In this document: positions 11,144 to 22,710 of the stretch, piece after piece
Position numbering within the stretch: position 1 is the stretch's first letter
Layout of the letters: each line of letters begins with the position of its first letter
DNA from: Collybiopsis luxurians FD-317 M1
Taxonomy: Eukaryota > Basidiomycota > Agaricomycetes > Agaricales > Omphalotaceae
Direction: 5' to 3'
Assembly (NCBI GenBank): GCA_000827265.1
Contig: KN834803.1
Coordinates: forward strand, 234,682 to 298,681
DNA: 64,000 nt
Translations under genes and position numbers: made by a program
Notes under the pieces: generated by a model
Databases searched by the model: none
Told to the model about the DNA's origin: nothing
Seen by the model: the letters and a program-made list of their open reading frames with translations, nothing else

Positions 11144-12266
11144 ATGGCGAGTAATCAAACCTCAGGAATTGTAAGAAATCAGACAACCTTCCTGCCCATT
11201 TTTTGAAGCACTGACAGTACTTACTTCAGGTTAAGCACTTGCTGCTCCGAAATCAGTCACCATTCGATGCAACCCTCCAGCTCTTTGACCGTTCTCTTCC
11301 CAAGTCTGGCTATCCTCTTGGGCCAGACCTTAGAGCCGGGGACTCTATTGTATTTCAGTTAGCGTATGTAAACGGGCTTACAAACGGAACTGTGGTTGGT
11401 ATATTATTATTGATGCAGAAAAGGAATCGATCTAACAGGCTGCGTAGTTTGGTGTGGAAGTTGGCGCTGGCGTCAAGTTTGTTCAAAACGGGACTGCTCT
11501 CACATACACTGATGCCGCACCGCCTGTTCGAAAAGCCAAATTTGTTGTCAAAGGTACCAAACTTGAGCCAGTGATAGACTTTTTGGGCTTTACGGATGTG
11601 GAGATTCCTACTGAGATACTTGAAAATACAGACTTTGAAAAACGGTACAAACTCGTGAGGATTTTCAAGTATTATTGTAACCTTTTATGAGGCCCTGATT
11701 TGATCTTTCAGCTAAAAAGGAAACCCATTCCTCATCCCCCTCGGGAATTAACAGAAAAGTTTAGATGGATTCAGTGCGTCGTGAAGAATCAGACGCAGTT
11801 TCAAATCTTACTGCAAGATACTTACTTTAACTCTGGCAAGTATTGGCAGCCACCCACGGCCATTGACCCGTTCGACCAGATGATTTTCTCCTGTTGCAAC
11901 GGGGATGAGACAATTGGGACTGGGGTAACTGGTGGCACTGCCTTCCAAGTTATACTTGACGCAGTAACAAGTTATAATTTTTCCGTTGTACGTTATGGTG
12001 ACATGGTTATCTTCATTGTCGCTGACAGAAGCAATTAGGGATGGACAAATCCTTCTGTAGGGGGATTCAAGGCATCAATAGTCGACTCCCCTCATCCCAT
12101 AGATGGCTATGATCGAGCTACTCTTGAAGGAAATGCTTTCACTTCGGAGCAGAAATTCAGAGGGTTACAAAAGAATGGGAATCCAACCGAGTGGCACCTT
12201 CATTTTTCTGCTGCTGCGGGGCAATACATGATTTATGAGGTTACACAAATACAGGCTTCCAATTAA
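11144..12266 (+). CDS. Two-domain protein with actinoporin-like C-terminus (300 aa)
   Basis: Five exons: 11144-11170, 11230-11394, 11448-11654, 11712-11987 and 12039-12266, all phase 0, stop TAA. It is a full-length paralogue of the divergent gene at 9582. Exon 3 (207 bases) and exon 5 (228 bases) have the same lengths, and exon 4 is six bases shorter (two residues fewer in the dTYF-x-SG loop). Exon 1 is nine codons instead of five. The exon 3 donor must be GTGAGG at 11655, because the earlier GTACAA would put a stop directly after the junction. The N-terminal residues RNQSPFDA match the RN.SPFD and SN.GSFDAS cores of the relatives. The C-terminal domain has the same Tyr-Phe-x-Ser-Gly, Cys-Cys-Asn-Gly-Asp and GWTNP motifs as its partner. 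It is described as a possible membrane-active protein; the activity is not demonstrated by sequence. Confidence 0.65.
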
Positions 12267-13212
12267 GTACACGAGATACAACCTTCATACTAACAATTTT
12301 CTCAACACAAGCTGAGATACTGTGTAAGGGTTGCAGAATTGTAAATAGCCTTCAAAGAGGACTGCAGTGCCATCAATACCCAACAAGGTGTTGAATATAT
12401 TTCTTACCTGAGCCACTTCACGCTTACCTCGATTCTGCCAACGAGTACTGATGATTCATGGACATATGCGAATCAGTTATGACTACTAGGCTGTCTGTCC
12501 AGCCTTCTTTGAATCTGATTCTCATGTTTTTTTGCAGTACTCAAAGTCTCAAACCAAGACCGCGACTGACTTCTGTGTTCAGCTTATATTCTTACCACAT
12601 TATTCTTATCATAGTCCCGGTGAACCTCCCTTACAAGCAAGAGGGATTCTTCATCTCAATTGATATTAGCATTTCATTCTAACTGTGCGCGGGAGCGGAC
12701 ACCTACGTATTCCAGTTCAATCTATGAACTTGTCCGCCTAACACTGATTCTTACTGAAAATTTGTACGATGGGGACTGTACTGGGACTCATCAAGAAGAG
12801 GCCAAGTTCCTGGAGGAGTGAGAGCTAAGCGTTGAAGTCAGAGGAGAAAGAGAGAGGAAAAGATTGTTCCCTATCAATGTGTCGTCCAATACTTTCACCC
12901 GCAACTAGTATCGCTAATAATCTCTCGAGATACTATTTTGTATGCTGACATGAATACCTTAAAAGTCCAACCCGCTTTATCCCAATTCATAGTTTAGAAA
13001 TAATTCGCAATCAATCGCACTACCGCTCTCATACATAAAGTTCGGAGTAAAATATCCTAAGGCCCATAGAAAAATCCTGCATATTGCATCATTTTCCATG
13101 ATTAAAAATCGAGCTTTCAACGAGCGCCCTTTTCATATTGGTAGCTTCGAACCTGTCGCATAAGCATAGGCTCGTCCAGATGGGAAGTTTGGAGACACTA
13201 GAAGCACATATT
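12267..13212. other. No gene seen
   Basis: Tail-to-tail intergenic region between the gene ending at 12266 and the one ending at 13213. No recognisable coding or repeat content. Confidence 0.4.
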
Positions 13213-14064
13213 TTATGCGCTAACGGCGCTCAGGGCTGCACTGTATGCGTTACCAACAGAAGAAGGAGAAGTCGCACTGTTCCAGTTGCTTCCGGTAGGA
13301 ACAATGTAGCTCTGGCCAAGATCGCTTCCAGAGAAACCGAGATCCGACTGTGTAGTTGCATTACCTTGTCAGAAGAGCTTTACGATTAGAATGACAAAGA
13401 ATATCTTACCGTAGAGAGCGATCCGTCAGATTCGAAGAGGTCACTATAGTGGCTGGCAATAGCGGAGTCGTAGCCAACTTGAACACCGGAGGTATGGAGC
13501 AAGTCGGAGCTGAAGTGGCTGCAAGAGGAAAGGAATTGCTGGAAGACTAAGAAAGAGGAAGAGTATGAGCAGTGCGAAGTTACTCCTGTGATCCAAACTG
13601 CACTTACCAACGGTCTGAGTCTCAACTTCGCAGATCTGTTCTGTGACGATTCTACATTGAAGACGAATGAGGTGTGAAGGTTCTGGAGTGAAGCTCGATA
13701 TGCTCACCGCTTGGCTATTTCTTGAAGCACGAGAAGTTTCTGCTGAACAATCTCGATGCTTACGGATTCGCAGACCTCGACCTGTTGCTGGACCACAACC
13801 GAGCTGCTGATTTCGCCAGAAAAGTTTTCGACACCGTAGAAGTTATCAAAGTTATCGAATGAAGAGATGGAACCCCAGTTGTCAAAGGAAGTGTAGCGGC
13901 GGTCTGAAAGATTCAATGCAGAGGAAAATTAGATACTCGATCCTAGCATTGTGCCCAGGGGTATACGTACTCAGGCTCTGGGTCTGGGGGTTGACAGGTG
14001 CGGCCAAAGCACTACCAGCCAAAGCGGAGAGAGAAAGCAAAGGAAGGGCGATTTTGGCAAACAT
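13213..14064 (-). CDS. Secreted protein of unknown function (201 aa)
   Basis: Five exons: 13971-14064, 13708-13903, 13608-13651, 13410-13546 and 13213-13347; phases close exactly to 202 codons. The first 20-21 residues are a classical signal peptide (MFAKIALPLLSLSALAGSA, cleavage near ALA-AP). The mature part begins NRRYTSFDNWGS, then an acidic Phe/Asn-rich stretch. A Val/Gln-rich helical region with IEIVQQKLLVLQE and ITEQICEVETQT follows, then a Ser/Gly-rich C-terminus. From memory, similar secreted or surface proteins of unknown function are common in Agaricomycetes. The acceptor of exon 4 was placed at TTAG (before 13546) because it keeps the frame and gives the VVFQQF continuation; two nearby AG sites would not. 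It is likely extracellular or wall-associated, with unknown role. Confidence 0.75.
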
Positions 14065-14233
14065 GATGGTTATGCTCGTAGATGGATTTAGGAGATGTGC
14101 GATGCAAGGGGTCCACAAAGGATTATACAAAAAAGAACGAAAGAAGGCTCGAAAGGCAACCTGGCCGATAAAAAAAAGATGCGGAAGAACGAAAAAAGGC
14201 GAACTGATGCTTTCCAATATCGACTAGACCAGG

Positions 14234-14240
14234 TTATATA
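14234..14240 (-). promoter_or_regulatory. Probable TATA box for the gene at 13213-14064
   Basis: TATATAA on the minus strand about 170 bases before the ATG, leaving room for a 5' leader of about 140 bases. No better candidate is closer. Confidence 0.35.
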
Positions 14241-14623
14241 GCTCTCTGTAACTCCCTCGTCCCTTTCCTCTGGTTCTGGCTATGCAGCTGGAAGACGGGC
14301 GCATCTACTTTGATGTGCAGAGCAAGTCTTGGCATTAGCTCGCGCGAGATCACATTTGAAAGGTATAACTTAAACTGATGGTTATTCAATGACCAATGAC
14401 GCCCATCGACGTATACTGTAAAGCAAACCACAATGTCAGATTCATTCTGGCAAGTACTCTACTGTCAGAGCGCTCGAAGATATGACACGTACGCTTACCA
14501 GATCCTTAACTATAACATACTATACATGTAAAAAGGAGGGCACAAAGCAATTATCAAGACGTCGAGAGCGCAAAAAGCAAGAAACAAAACGATGGAACGA
14601 ACTCGAATGACCGATAAACCAAT

Positions 14624-16924
14624 TCACACAGCAGCTGAACGGACATTCTTCCGCCTCTCCCTCTGACGTGTGATATACGCATCTACGCCCTCTTCTGACA
14701 TTCTGACAACATTCCTGTACAGTGTAGATTCCGCATGCATGTTCCGTGCGTGATGTATCAGTTCATATTTGGCAGTTTTTGAAAAATGGTGCCTTTAAAT
14801 GTCATACAAATCACAGATCGTTAGCCGTTTATCAATGAGAAAAGGGAGACGTAGCACTTACGCGCAACAGGCGCAGTGGACTTGTGATTTCGAGTTATGA
14901 CCTTTCCGATACAGTAAACGAAGGTGCCAAATATACGGGGGTCCAGGAGCGCTTGTGTCCGGGATGCCCGTCAAAAAATTGTCACTATCCGAACTACCAG
15001 CGTGCTGCGCTGAAGACTGATCATAATAACCAAGAGCAGGCTGTGTCGAGCTTGTCACAGTGACAGGCCGTCGAATAGGACTCATAGGACTCATAGGACT
15101 TCCAACGTGATTAACACTAGATAGACTAGATATCTTTTCCCCCTCTCTCCACCTCGACGCACCGCCATCATTGGCCACTGACACCGACACTCTGCCTCTC
15201 TTCCGTACCAGTGGGGGTGACGATATCTGGGACTGTACGCTAGCCATGTACTCCTCTCGACTAAAGTCCATAATTTCGTCCTCAGACGAATCATCATACC
15301 CGGAATCAGGTTTCACACGCTTCTCCGACGATCGAAAAGGTGAATACCGTTGGGATCTACCAACATACTGAACTTCATCCGCAGGATCATCTGCATCCTC
15401 CGGTCGGACTCGTGCTGGACCTGCCTTTCTTCCCTTATACACGACCTCCTCTTCTTCTTCCGCTCCCGCGTCTTCCTCTTCTTCTGCAATGAGATCCAAA
15501 TCGATAGCGTTCTCCGTGCTATCTCCCGTACCAATCTGTCGGGGATTTTGCACTAAAACAGGAGGTATAGCTTGGGAGCCCGTCGGTTGAGTAGGACAGG
15601 GACGGAAAAAAATGGTAGATCCAGCAAGGAACTCGATTTCGCCGTAAGATTCTACAGCGTCGTCGTCCAATCCGCTGAGATCGAAGACGGCGACGGGCTC
15701 ATCGTTCAACGTGGGCGGATGAATCTTGGACATTGAATCTGTAACGAGAGATGGAATCAGAGTAAGACTCGGAGATCTATTCGGAGCCGCAGATAGTATT
15801 GTGAGGTGTGGCGAATGAGAGGAGGGTGTAAGACGTGCGGAATGGGGTGGTACGGCTATTCCCAGACTATCATTGCAGGTACCGAGGATCAAAACAGATT
15901 CCTTAAGTGAACCTTGGTGAGTTCCCCGTCGATTCTGTCCTGCCGTATTGTCGGAAGAGGAAGGTTGCGACGTGAAACCGGGACTCTGGCTTGCTAGCAC
16001 AGGGCGAGGAGAGCGACTCCGCGAAATACCTTCTGTTTGAGGTATATTCCGATTTGGAGATAGTAGGGCTTGTGCGAGATCTACGGGAGTAGAGTTAAAG
16101 GAAGGGAGAGGAGTAGAAGTAGGAGGGGGTGGAAGTAGAGGAGGTACGGGATCGGGTGATATCGCTTCGCTCATATCATCGTCGCCAGTGGCACTGGTGA
16201 GGATAGGAGAGAATTTTGTAGCTGGACTTTGTCCAATCTCATGCCCACCCTGTTCTGCTGCATCGGGGGAAGAGGAAGCTTGCAATGTTGGGCTGCGATC
16301 TAAACTCGGGTACGGGGTTGCCTGCGCTGTGTGACTTGAAAAGCAATCCGGAGAAAGACCAGAAGTCGAGAAAGACGTTGGCAAGTTGTTCTTCGACCTT
16401 TCTGCCTGCAAATTTGGAACTTCGTTATCCATAGTCCCGTCAGAAGCTGACAAGAGTTCGTCGACTTCATCCTCCGAAAGATATAGCTGATCGATATCGT
16501 CGTCACTCTCGTCGAGCGTTGCTTCGAAAAGGGTCTCGATGGCGGGAAGGTCAGGACTATATTGTCCTACCACATCGACACGAGAAGCTTCCAAAGCTGA
16601 CGATAACTCTACTGGAGCTAGGGAACGTGAGAGCTAGAGGAAGGTTATTAAGAGCTGTTTGGATCCGAGCTGAGCAGAGCGCACCTTGATATGAGTGCTA
16701 TTCGGCGAGCGAAATTCCGACGCGTCATCCTCAGCCTTCACGGCTTCAGTTAAGATTGTAGACGTGGACTCAAGAGAAGAATTGGGCTCTGCAAATGTAG
16801 AAGAAGAACTGAGAATGCCTATCGCAGGTACTCGCGGATTTTTTGACGATCCGGTGGTAGTGACAGAAACTAAAGCCAGAAGCGATTTCGATCGAAAGCC
16901 GTCTAAGCACTGGTATATCGACAT
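14624..16924 (-). CDS. Large acidic, proline/serine-rich protein with C-terminal C2H2-like zinc finger (about 726 aa)
   Basis: Three exons: 16685-16924, 14862-16633 and 14624-14792; phases close exactly to 727 codons. The first ATG of the open frame at 16922-16924 was taken as the start. Most of the chain (residues about 80-640) is low-complexity Ser/Pro/Asp-rich sequence with acidic runs (IDQLYLSEDEVDEL near residue 130 and an AEEEEDAGAEEEEE run near residue 470) and basic nuclear-type patches. The last exon completes a finger: C-x2-C-x3-F-x7-L-x2-H-x4-H, with both Cys at the end of exon 2 and both His in exon 3. The spacing between Phe and Leu is two residues longer than the classical C2H2 form. 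A nuclear regulatory or chromatin role is inferred from composition. I recognise no orthologue. Confidence 0.65.
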
Positions 16925-19630
16925 CAAGATGGTTTATACGTCCGCTAAGTAGACTTTGAAGGACCACACAAAGGAAATTTTGACGTGCACAAGGTCCTTG
17001 TGTCGCAACAAAAGTTTCATCAAAATTCAATCTCAAATTTTTTTGAATTCTGCAGAAGACAAGAAATCTGACCATGTTAGCGAGTCCGACAAGCATCGAT
17101 AGCCATAATTCACGCATTACCATAAAGATCTCGGGGAACCTGACTGGAGCTACAAAGGCACTGAGTGGCGAGACGAGGGCAAGGCGATTGCAAGGCAAAG
17201 CCTGCTGCGCGATTAGGCGCCCAAATCAGCCGTCGGCACTTGGTAAGCCTTTTCAGCGCTCGTGTCATTCCAAGCTTGTCCCGAGCACTAGACATCAGAT
17301 GCTTTCAGTTTTTTTTCTGAAAGCATCCACCGCTAACATCTTCCGTCTGAGTCTCCCCATGTCGGAAAGCACGTTAATTGCTGTTTCTGGTGTCGCTTTA
17401 GCGGTTGGATGAGACGCTCGACGCTGTCATAAAACCATCAGACGAGGAATCAAAGTCAGATGGTTCCGATTTCATTGGTGATTTTAATTCGTCTCAAGAA
17501 ATTTTTCTGATTTTTCAGACTATTACATTCGATAGGTTGTCCTTGCGGTTCTTTTTGTTTCCCACTGATAGCCTTGAACGCCATTCTTTCTCATCGGAAT
17601 CGGAACCCACGACATATCCACCTATCCAGGAAAATACTAGCCCCACAACCTTCTCATTTTGTGCTTCGTAAAATATTTTTCTTCGAGTCGTCTGGTGTTT
17701 TGATCGAATTTGAAGGATTATCTAATTTTCTGCCGAACAAGTCTTTGACAACTGGGCGACGATGAACATCGTCTGCATTCTTGCCTTTATGAGTTACGAG
17801 TTTGAATTCTCCGTGGCGACGTCTACGAGTGTTTTGCTCGCAGTCCATAAGCGGTGGGTGGGAGTTACACGGTGGGATATATGATTTTTTCCTGATTTTC
17901 AGATGAACTCGTTTAGGGAATGACGTGGATAAAGCAGCCCGAGGGAGCGTGGGGGTACCGGTTATAACGGGTGTTACGTTGTAAGTATGTTCACCCCAAC
18001 CTGCTCTGAAGGTGCGACCACCCGATTTTCCCTTTTGTAGCATGCTAAAGATGCAATTCGGACGTATGCCACGAAGGTAAGCTTTCCATTTATCACCTAC
18101 CACTTGATCACATCCTATTTTTACTGGATAATTCTATTTGGCAACCCAGTTTCCAGCAGCAACCCCCCAATATTTGGAAAGTAACACTGACTGTCTGTCA
18201 CACCGGGACCACTGCGGGCGACATTAAGTCACAATCTGTAACTAGTACATAATGCACCCAAGGCTTGGCTTGGAAAAACCTGTGCCCTGCTTGCCGAAGC
18301 AAAATAGCAGAACTGAGCTGAGCATCTTCCAGATATGGGGGAGCCATATTCAAGCTGCAGCACTATTTCTTCAAAAATCGGACTGGGACCATCTGGCCTA
18401 TTCAGGGACAAGGCATTCTAAGCCAGAGCCAATAACAGCTGAGCCATAAACTGACCTACTGATATGTTGATGTACCATATCCTGATTTGGATTGGCATTG
18501 ACATGGGGGTTGCTGAAGCAGCCTGGATGCCTTGCCTCAGTTTTTGCTACTTAACCCTTATGTATGTATGGACCATGGACCAATGTCTAGTGTATCTTCT
18601 GCAAGATTCAGCAAATTGTGAGGGTGTTCTGAATGGCCATATTACTAATCTACAAATTTAACTGCATATGTGTACAGCAGATGTTAAATTTTGAACCCAG
18701 CTCCACTGCTCAGCCTGCTTTTGCATTGACCAATGCACTGGCATCTCTTTGGAAAACAATCCGATGACGGCTGGCTAGGATATTCGGCATTGAAGGGAGG
18801 CCTTGACATTATCCATTACTAAATATATTGACACTATCCATAATTTATTGCCACGGCCCACCAGCATCAAGTAGACACTGATGATGAGTGCAAGATAAGA
18901 AGCAGCATATAAACTTGATCTTGCGTTGTCGTCACTAACAACGGCAGCTGCTAAGTGGACTCTGCAAAGTTGATGCCTTGGACACTAGAGTGGCCATTTT
19001 CTGGAGTGACCGAAGGTCAATTGGTCTCTCGCGGTTGCCAAATAGAATAATCCCTTTCCAGCAACTTACCCGCTGCATATGTACAGAGCATTCAATATTC
19101 AATATTCATCCTTCTCACAAAGGCTATTGTCCCTCAGATTAGAGACACAGAAGGATGTTCAGCTTCTGCAATAAATTCCAGGACAAAATTGTTGGACTCT
19201 GTTGCTCGGAATGTATCACTCAGCCCAAATGCCAATCTACCCATTGGCCTGGATATCAAATTCAGTGTCTGTCAAGAAGCCTGCACTTGACTGGAAAATT
19301 TTTGAACATTATCAGCACACAAAGTCAGAGCAAGAGTACAGTACTTACTTTCTTTTCACAATAAGGACCTGAATCATAGAGGGAGCAGATGTTAGATGCT
19401 TTTATGATTTCAGAGGTCACACACATAATGCAAAATCCAATAGAGTGTGCAGAAAGTATCAAGAGAGGTGATATAATTTACTGGTACAGTAGATTTAACA
19501 CATTTGATCATGCAAGTCAGCATTAGACCTTAAAAGAAGTATGGCAATTTTTGAAAGGACATGGGTTATGTGAATGGTGCAGCATGTAGATCAAGCTCAG
19601 CCTTAGGCTTTGGAGCAATTGCACCACCGC
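16925..19630. other. Intergenic stretch with one doubtful open frame
   Basis: The left third has ordinary CpG content; from about 18100 the sequence becomes AT-rich and CpG-poor, resembling the repeat-bearing DNA to its right. No gene is supported except the doubtful frame at 17654-18103. Confidence 0.35.
17654..18103 (-). CDS. Doubtful basic open frame (up to 149 codons)
   Basis: Open, Lys/Arg-rich frame without a good ATG at its 5' end, so it would have to be an internal exon if real. It has no recognisable domain. A second open stretch around 17527-17630 in another frame could be a following exon, but I cannot find splice sites that join them convincingly. It may be chance. Confidence 0.2.
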   Translation of the reverse strand: MVGDKWKAYLRGIRPNCIFSMLQKGKSGGRTFRAGWGEHTYNVTPVITGTPTLPRAALSTSFPKRVHLKIRKKSYIPPCNSHPPLMDCEQNTRRRRHGEFKLVTHKGKNADDVHRRPVVKDLFGRKLDNPSNSIKTPDDSKKNILRSTK

Positions 19631-19797
19631 TGGAGTAGTCAGGCTAAGAACTAGATGTAGAATGTCTTGTTGAATCTGCTCCACTCTCGCTAGAATGAAC
19701 CAACTACCCTACTGAACCTCCGTATCTAACATGTACAAACACCAGAATCTCCAATGCTCCCAAAACTCCTCCAATAACTCCAACACCCACTACTCCA
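19631..19797 (-). repeat. 3' LTR of the Ty3/gypsy element
   Basis: 167 bases, TGGAGTAG to CTACTCCA, matching 25965-26131 except for 12 transitions and no gaps. Confidence 0.95.
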
Positions 19798-19812
19798 TGT
19801 GCCCCCACTAAA
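19798..19812 (-). other. Polypurine tract of the Ty3/gypsy element
   Basis: On the minus strand the sequence directly before the 3' LTR is TTTAGTGGGGGCACA. Its AGTGGGGGCA core is typical of plus-strand priming sites in fungal Ty3/gypsy elements. Confidence 0.65.
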
Positions 19813-19833
19813 AAATGGTGATGCCCTTGTTGC

Positions 19834-20616
19834 CTACTCCCTATGACTCCCAAGCTCCCTAATCAGCTGTTGCTCCTCTGCCAACTTTGTTCCTGCCCTC
19901 GGCACAAACTGCCGCAACCTCCTAGCCAAAAAGTCCCCACATATTGGAATGCCATTCAGGGTTGCCAATTTGTAGGAGTTGACTAACCTACCCACCACCC
20001 ACACCAGTGCCGACCACTGCGGAACGATCTTCCTTTCAGTTTTGAATGTATAATCCAAGTCACTTCATTGAACTTGCACCAAGTCCCTGTCCAAGAAGAC
20101 CACCTTGCCCAGGCTTCTTCCCAACACCTTCCTATTGAATGACTCCTTTCTCCGCCTTGCATGCCATATGACTGCCTCATAACCATCCACATGCTGCTGC
20201 TCCACATATGCAGCCTGCACTGCAACCTCCTCAGGTTGTAACACCAATGCTGCCACCTCTACCACTGTATGCCTTGTATTCACCACTGCCCCTAACATCA
20301 AATCCTTAGGAGAGAAATGCAAAGAATGCAGAACCTGCATGTTAAGAATCCAAACTGCTTGATCTATGTAATCAGGCCATTTGCTGGGCAGGGACTCCCA
20401 AGTCATCTCATTGAACTGCACCGAATCCTCTCCCAACTCCGGCGCACACAGGTGTTTCAGCACATGTAACAGTAGTTTGTTTGTTCCCTCAACCAACCCA
20501 TTAACCCAAGGCAAGTATGCTGGTGTGACATGATGCTTTACTCCCCACTGAGTGCAGAAATCATTGACCTCCTTGTTGTTGAAGTGGGACCCGCCATCCA
20601 ACATAAATGTCTCCAA
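19834..20616 (-). pseudogene. Integrase core and C-terminal part, with an in-frame TGA
   Basis: It continues the frame of the block upstream after a TGA. The second catalytic Asp lies in FMLDGGSHF and the Glu in GLVEGTNKLL, giving the D-D-E triad together with the first Asp (LLVGDYL) in the preceding block. Another in-frame TGA near 20061 separates the C-terminal segment, which ends ARRLRQFVPRAGTKLAEEQ and has no chromodomain. It would have inserted cDNA into the host genome; this copy cannot. Confidence 0.85.
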
Positions 20617-20628
20617 AGGTAAATAACC

Positions 20629-22083
20629 TCAGAATATTGAGCCAAGACTGCTAACAGTTGTCTTTGCCAATCCAGCTGTTCTGAACTTGTGGACCCAGAC
20701 ATGCTGCGAGAATGTGTCCAGATACACCCCCAGCATATGGTAACCACCCTTGCCCTTTGACATGGACAGGTAATCCCCAACCAGCAGCTCAAAGGGATGC
20801 CTGCGCATTATTGGATCCAACAGGGAGTGGAGGTGCATTGTCCCAAAATTCTTGCATCTGGCACAGTCCTTGATAGCTGACATGATTGAGTCGTCCAGTT
20901 TTGGGTTGCAATACTGGTCCAACAGGGCCAGCTTAACCTGGTCCCTGCCCCAATGGCCACCCTCCTGGTGCTGCTTCTTGGCCAACACTCTTGCCTCCAC
21001 CTTTGTCACACATTCGACCCTCGCCCTGTCCCGCACTCCTTCATTACCCCCCACCTTCCATAGCCTGTTATCCTTAACCATATACCTCTCTACCTTATGC
21101 CTCACCCATCCTTTTGCCTCGTGGCCCTCATTGCCCTCCAATGTTTCTAGTGCTGCAATCACCTCCAGAAACACTGCCTTGTCAGTGAAATGGTTCTTCA
21201 ACGCTGCCCAATCAGTCTCTCCTGAAACTGCAAACATGTTGTTAACCAACCTGAAGCTGGACTCCCAGTCCTCATCTACATTCCACTTGCTCACATCCCC
21301 AGCCTCACGCTCTCTCCCTTCCCACATGCAACTGAGTCCATCTGCAACCACATTCAGCTTCCCTGGTATATGTCTCACATCTACAATCTGGTGGGGTAGT
21401 ATCCCTTCCCTCCACCTAGTGTGCGTCACATTCAACTTGTCATTGGACAACACATCCTGCAGTGCCTGGCAATCCATTTCTACCTTGACTGGGAATCCCC
21501 AAACAATGTCCAAAAACTTGTCTAGGCCAAATTTTAGTGCCGCAAACTCAAGTAGGAACAGCTTGTAGTTTTGCTCAGACAAAGATGTTTGCTTCAATGC
21601 AAAGCCAATGGGGCAAGTCTCATGTACAGTTTCACCACTTGGCCTAACGACCTTTACCTGCTGGGCCAGAACTGCTGCGAAACCTTCTTTACACCCATCT
21701 GTGGTCAGAATGAAGTGTGTCCCATCCCATACTGGTGACTGCAGGACCAGCTCCAAAACAAGTGCAGTTTTCAAGGCAATAAATGCCTTGGTGTGCTCCA
21801 GAGACAACTTGTCAGCCAATTTGAAGGACTCCATAGCTCTCTGATATGTAGACTTTGTGTAGTGTTGTGGCAATGGTACAGACTTCAGCAGGTTATGCAG
21901 TGAACCTTCAATGTGTGCATAGTTCCTAATGAGGTCATGGAAGTGTCCAGTGAGACCAAGGAATGAGGCCAGGTTCAGAGCATCCTCAGGCTGCTTCCAG
22001 TCAACAACTGCTGTGAGCTTTGCGGGGTCAACTGTAACCCCCTCCTTGCTTATCTTTCCACCTGCAAACACCCCCTCTGACAT
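20629..22083 (-). pseudogene. RT C-terminus, RNase H and integrase N-terminal domain
   Basis: Open frame of about 484 codons. The thumb/connection motif FLGLTGHFHDLIRNYA is followed by an RNase H domain (LTTDGCKEGFAAVLAQQ, later LLEFAALKFGLDKFLD and a VRHIPGKLNVVADGLS motif). Next comes the His/Cys zinc-binding integrase region (HQEGGHWGRDQVKLAL with CARCKNFG) and the first catalytic Asp. It ends at an in-frame TGA at 20629-20631; the next block continues in the same frame. Confidence 0.88.
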
Positions 22084-22131
22084 GAAGAACTGGGACTTGG
22101 CAGCAGACAGAGACAGGTTGGTGGCCTGGAC

Positions 22132-22710
22132 TCACATCAGAATATGGGTTAGCTTGTGAAACATCCCCTCAAAGTCATCATCTGCTGAGCCTCCATCATC
22201 TATGAATAGCTCCATAGTCCTATTGCCAAGGAGGTCACCCAGCAGCCTCACTGTCATGTCTGCAAAGGTTGATGGCACACCTGTTAAACCAAATGGCATC
22301 TTGACACACCAAAAGTACCCCTTCCCTTCAACATAGAATGCTGTATATGGCCTTGCCTCCTTTGCCACCTCACATGCATAAAACCCAGAGGCAAAGTTGA
22401 ACAGGCATATCCAGCAGTGGCCACTCAGATTCTGCTGTTTCATGCAAATATCACCTTGGGGCATGGGTGCGATCTTGGTGACTTTATTGACTTGACCAAA
22501 GTTCTGACAGATGTGCCATTTCTGTGGAGCATTCAGCTTGGCAGCCCAACTGTTAACAGTAGCTCTTGGAGGTGGACTAGGCAGTATGTCAAATGGGAGT
22601 GGTAACCCAGCTGCTGCACACTCTTCATTTAGTCGACATTGCAGCTCATCCAGGGTCAAACCCTGCTCCTTGTGTGCCTTCTTTGCCAATGTGATTGGTG
22701 ACACACACAC
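22132..22710 (-). pseudogene. Reverse transcriptase core
   Basis: Contains the palm-domain motifs: an F-x-S/A-GFYA segment, VKMPFGLTGVPSTFADM, and the catalytic box FIDDGG (the family's YxDD with Phe). The protein would copy element RNA into DNA. It is closed by an in-frame TGA at 22132-22134, probably CGA originally, and the downstream block resumes in the same frame. The upstream join at about 22700 needs a frame change. Confidence 0.9.

Noticed and set aside
20852..21568. 238-codon plus-strand open frame
   Set aside because: It is the antisense shadow of the retrotransposon RNase H/integrase frame.
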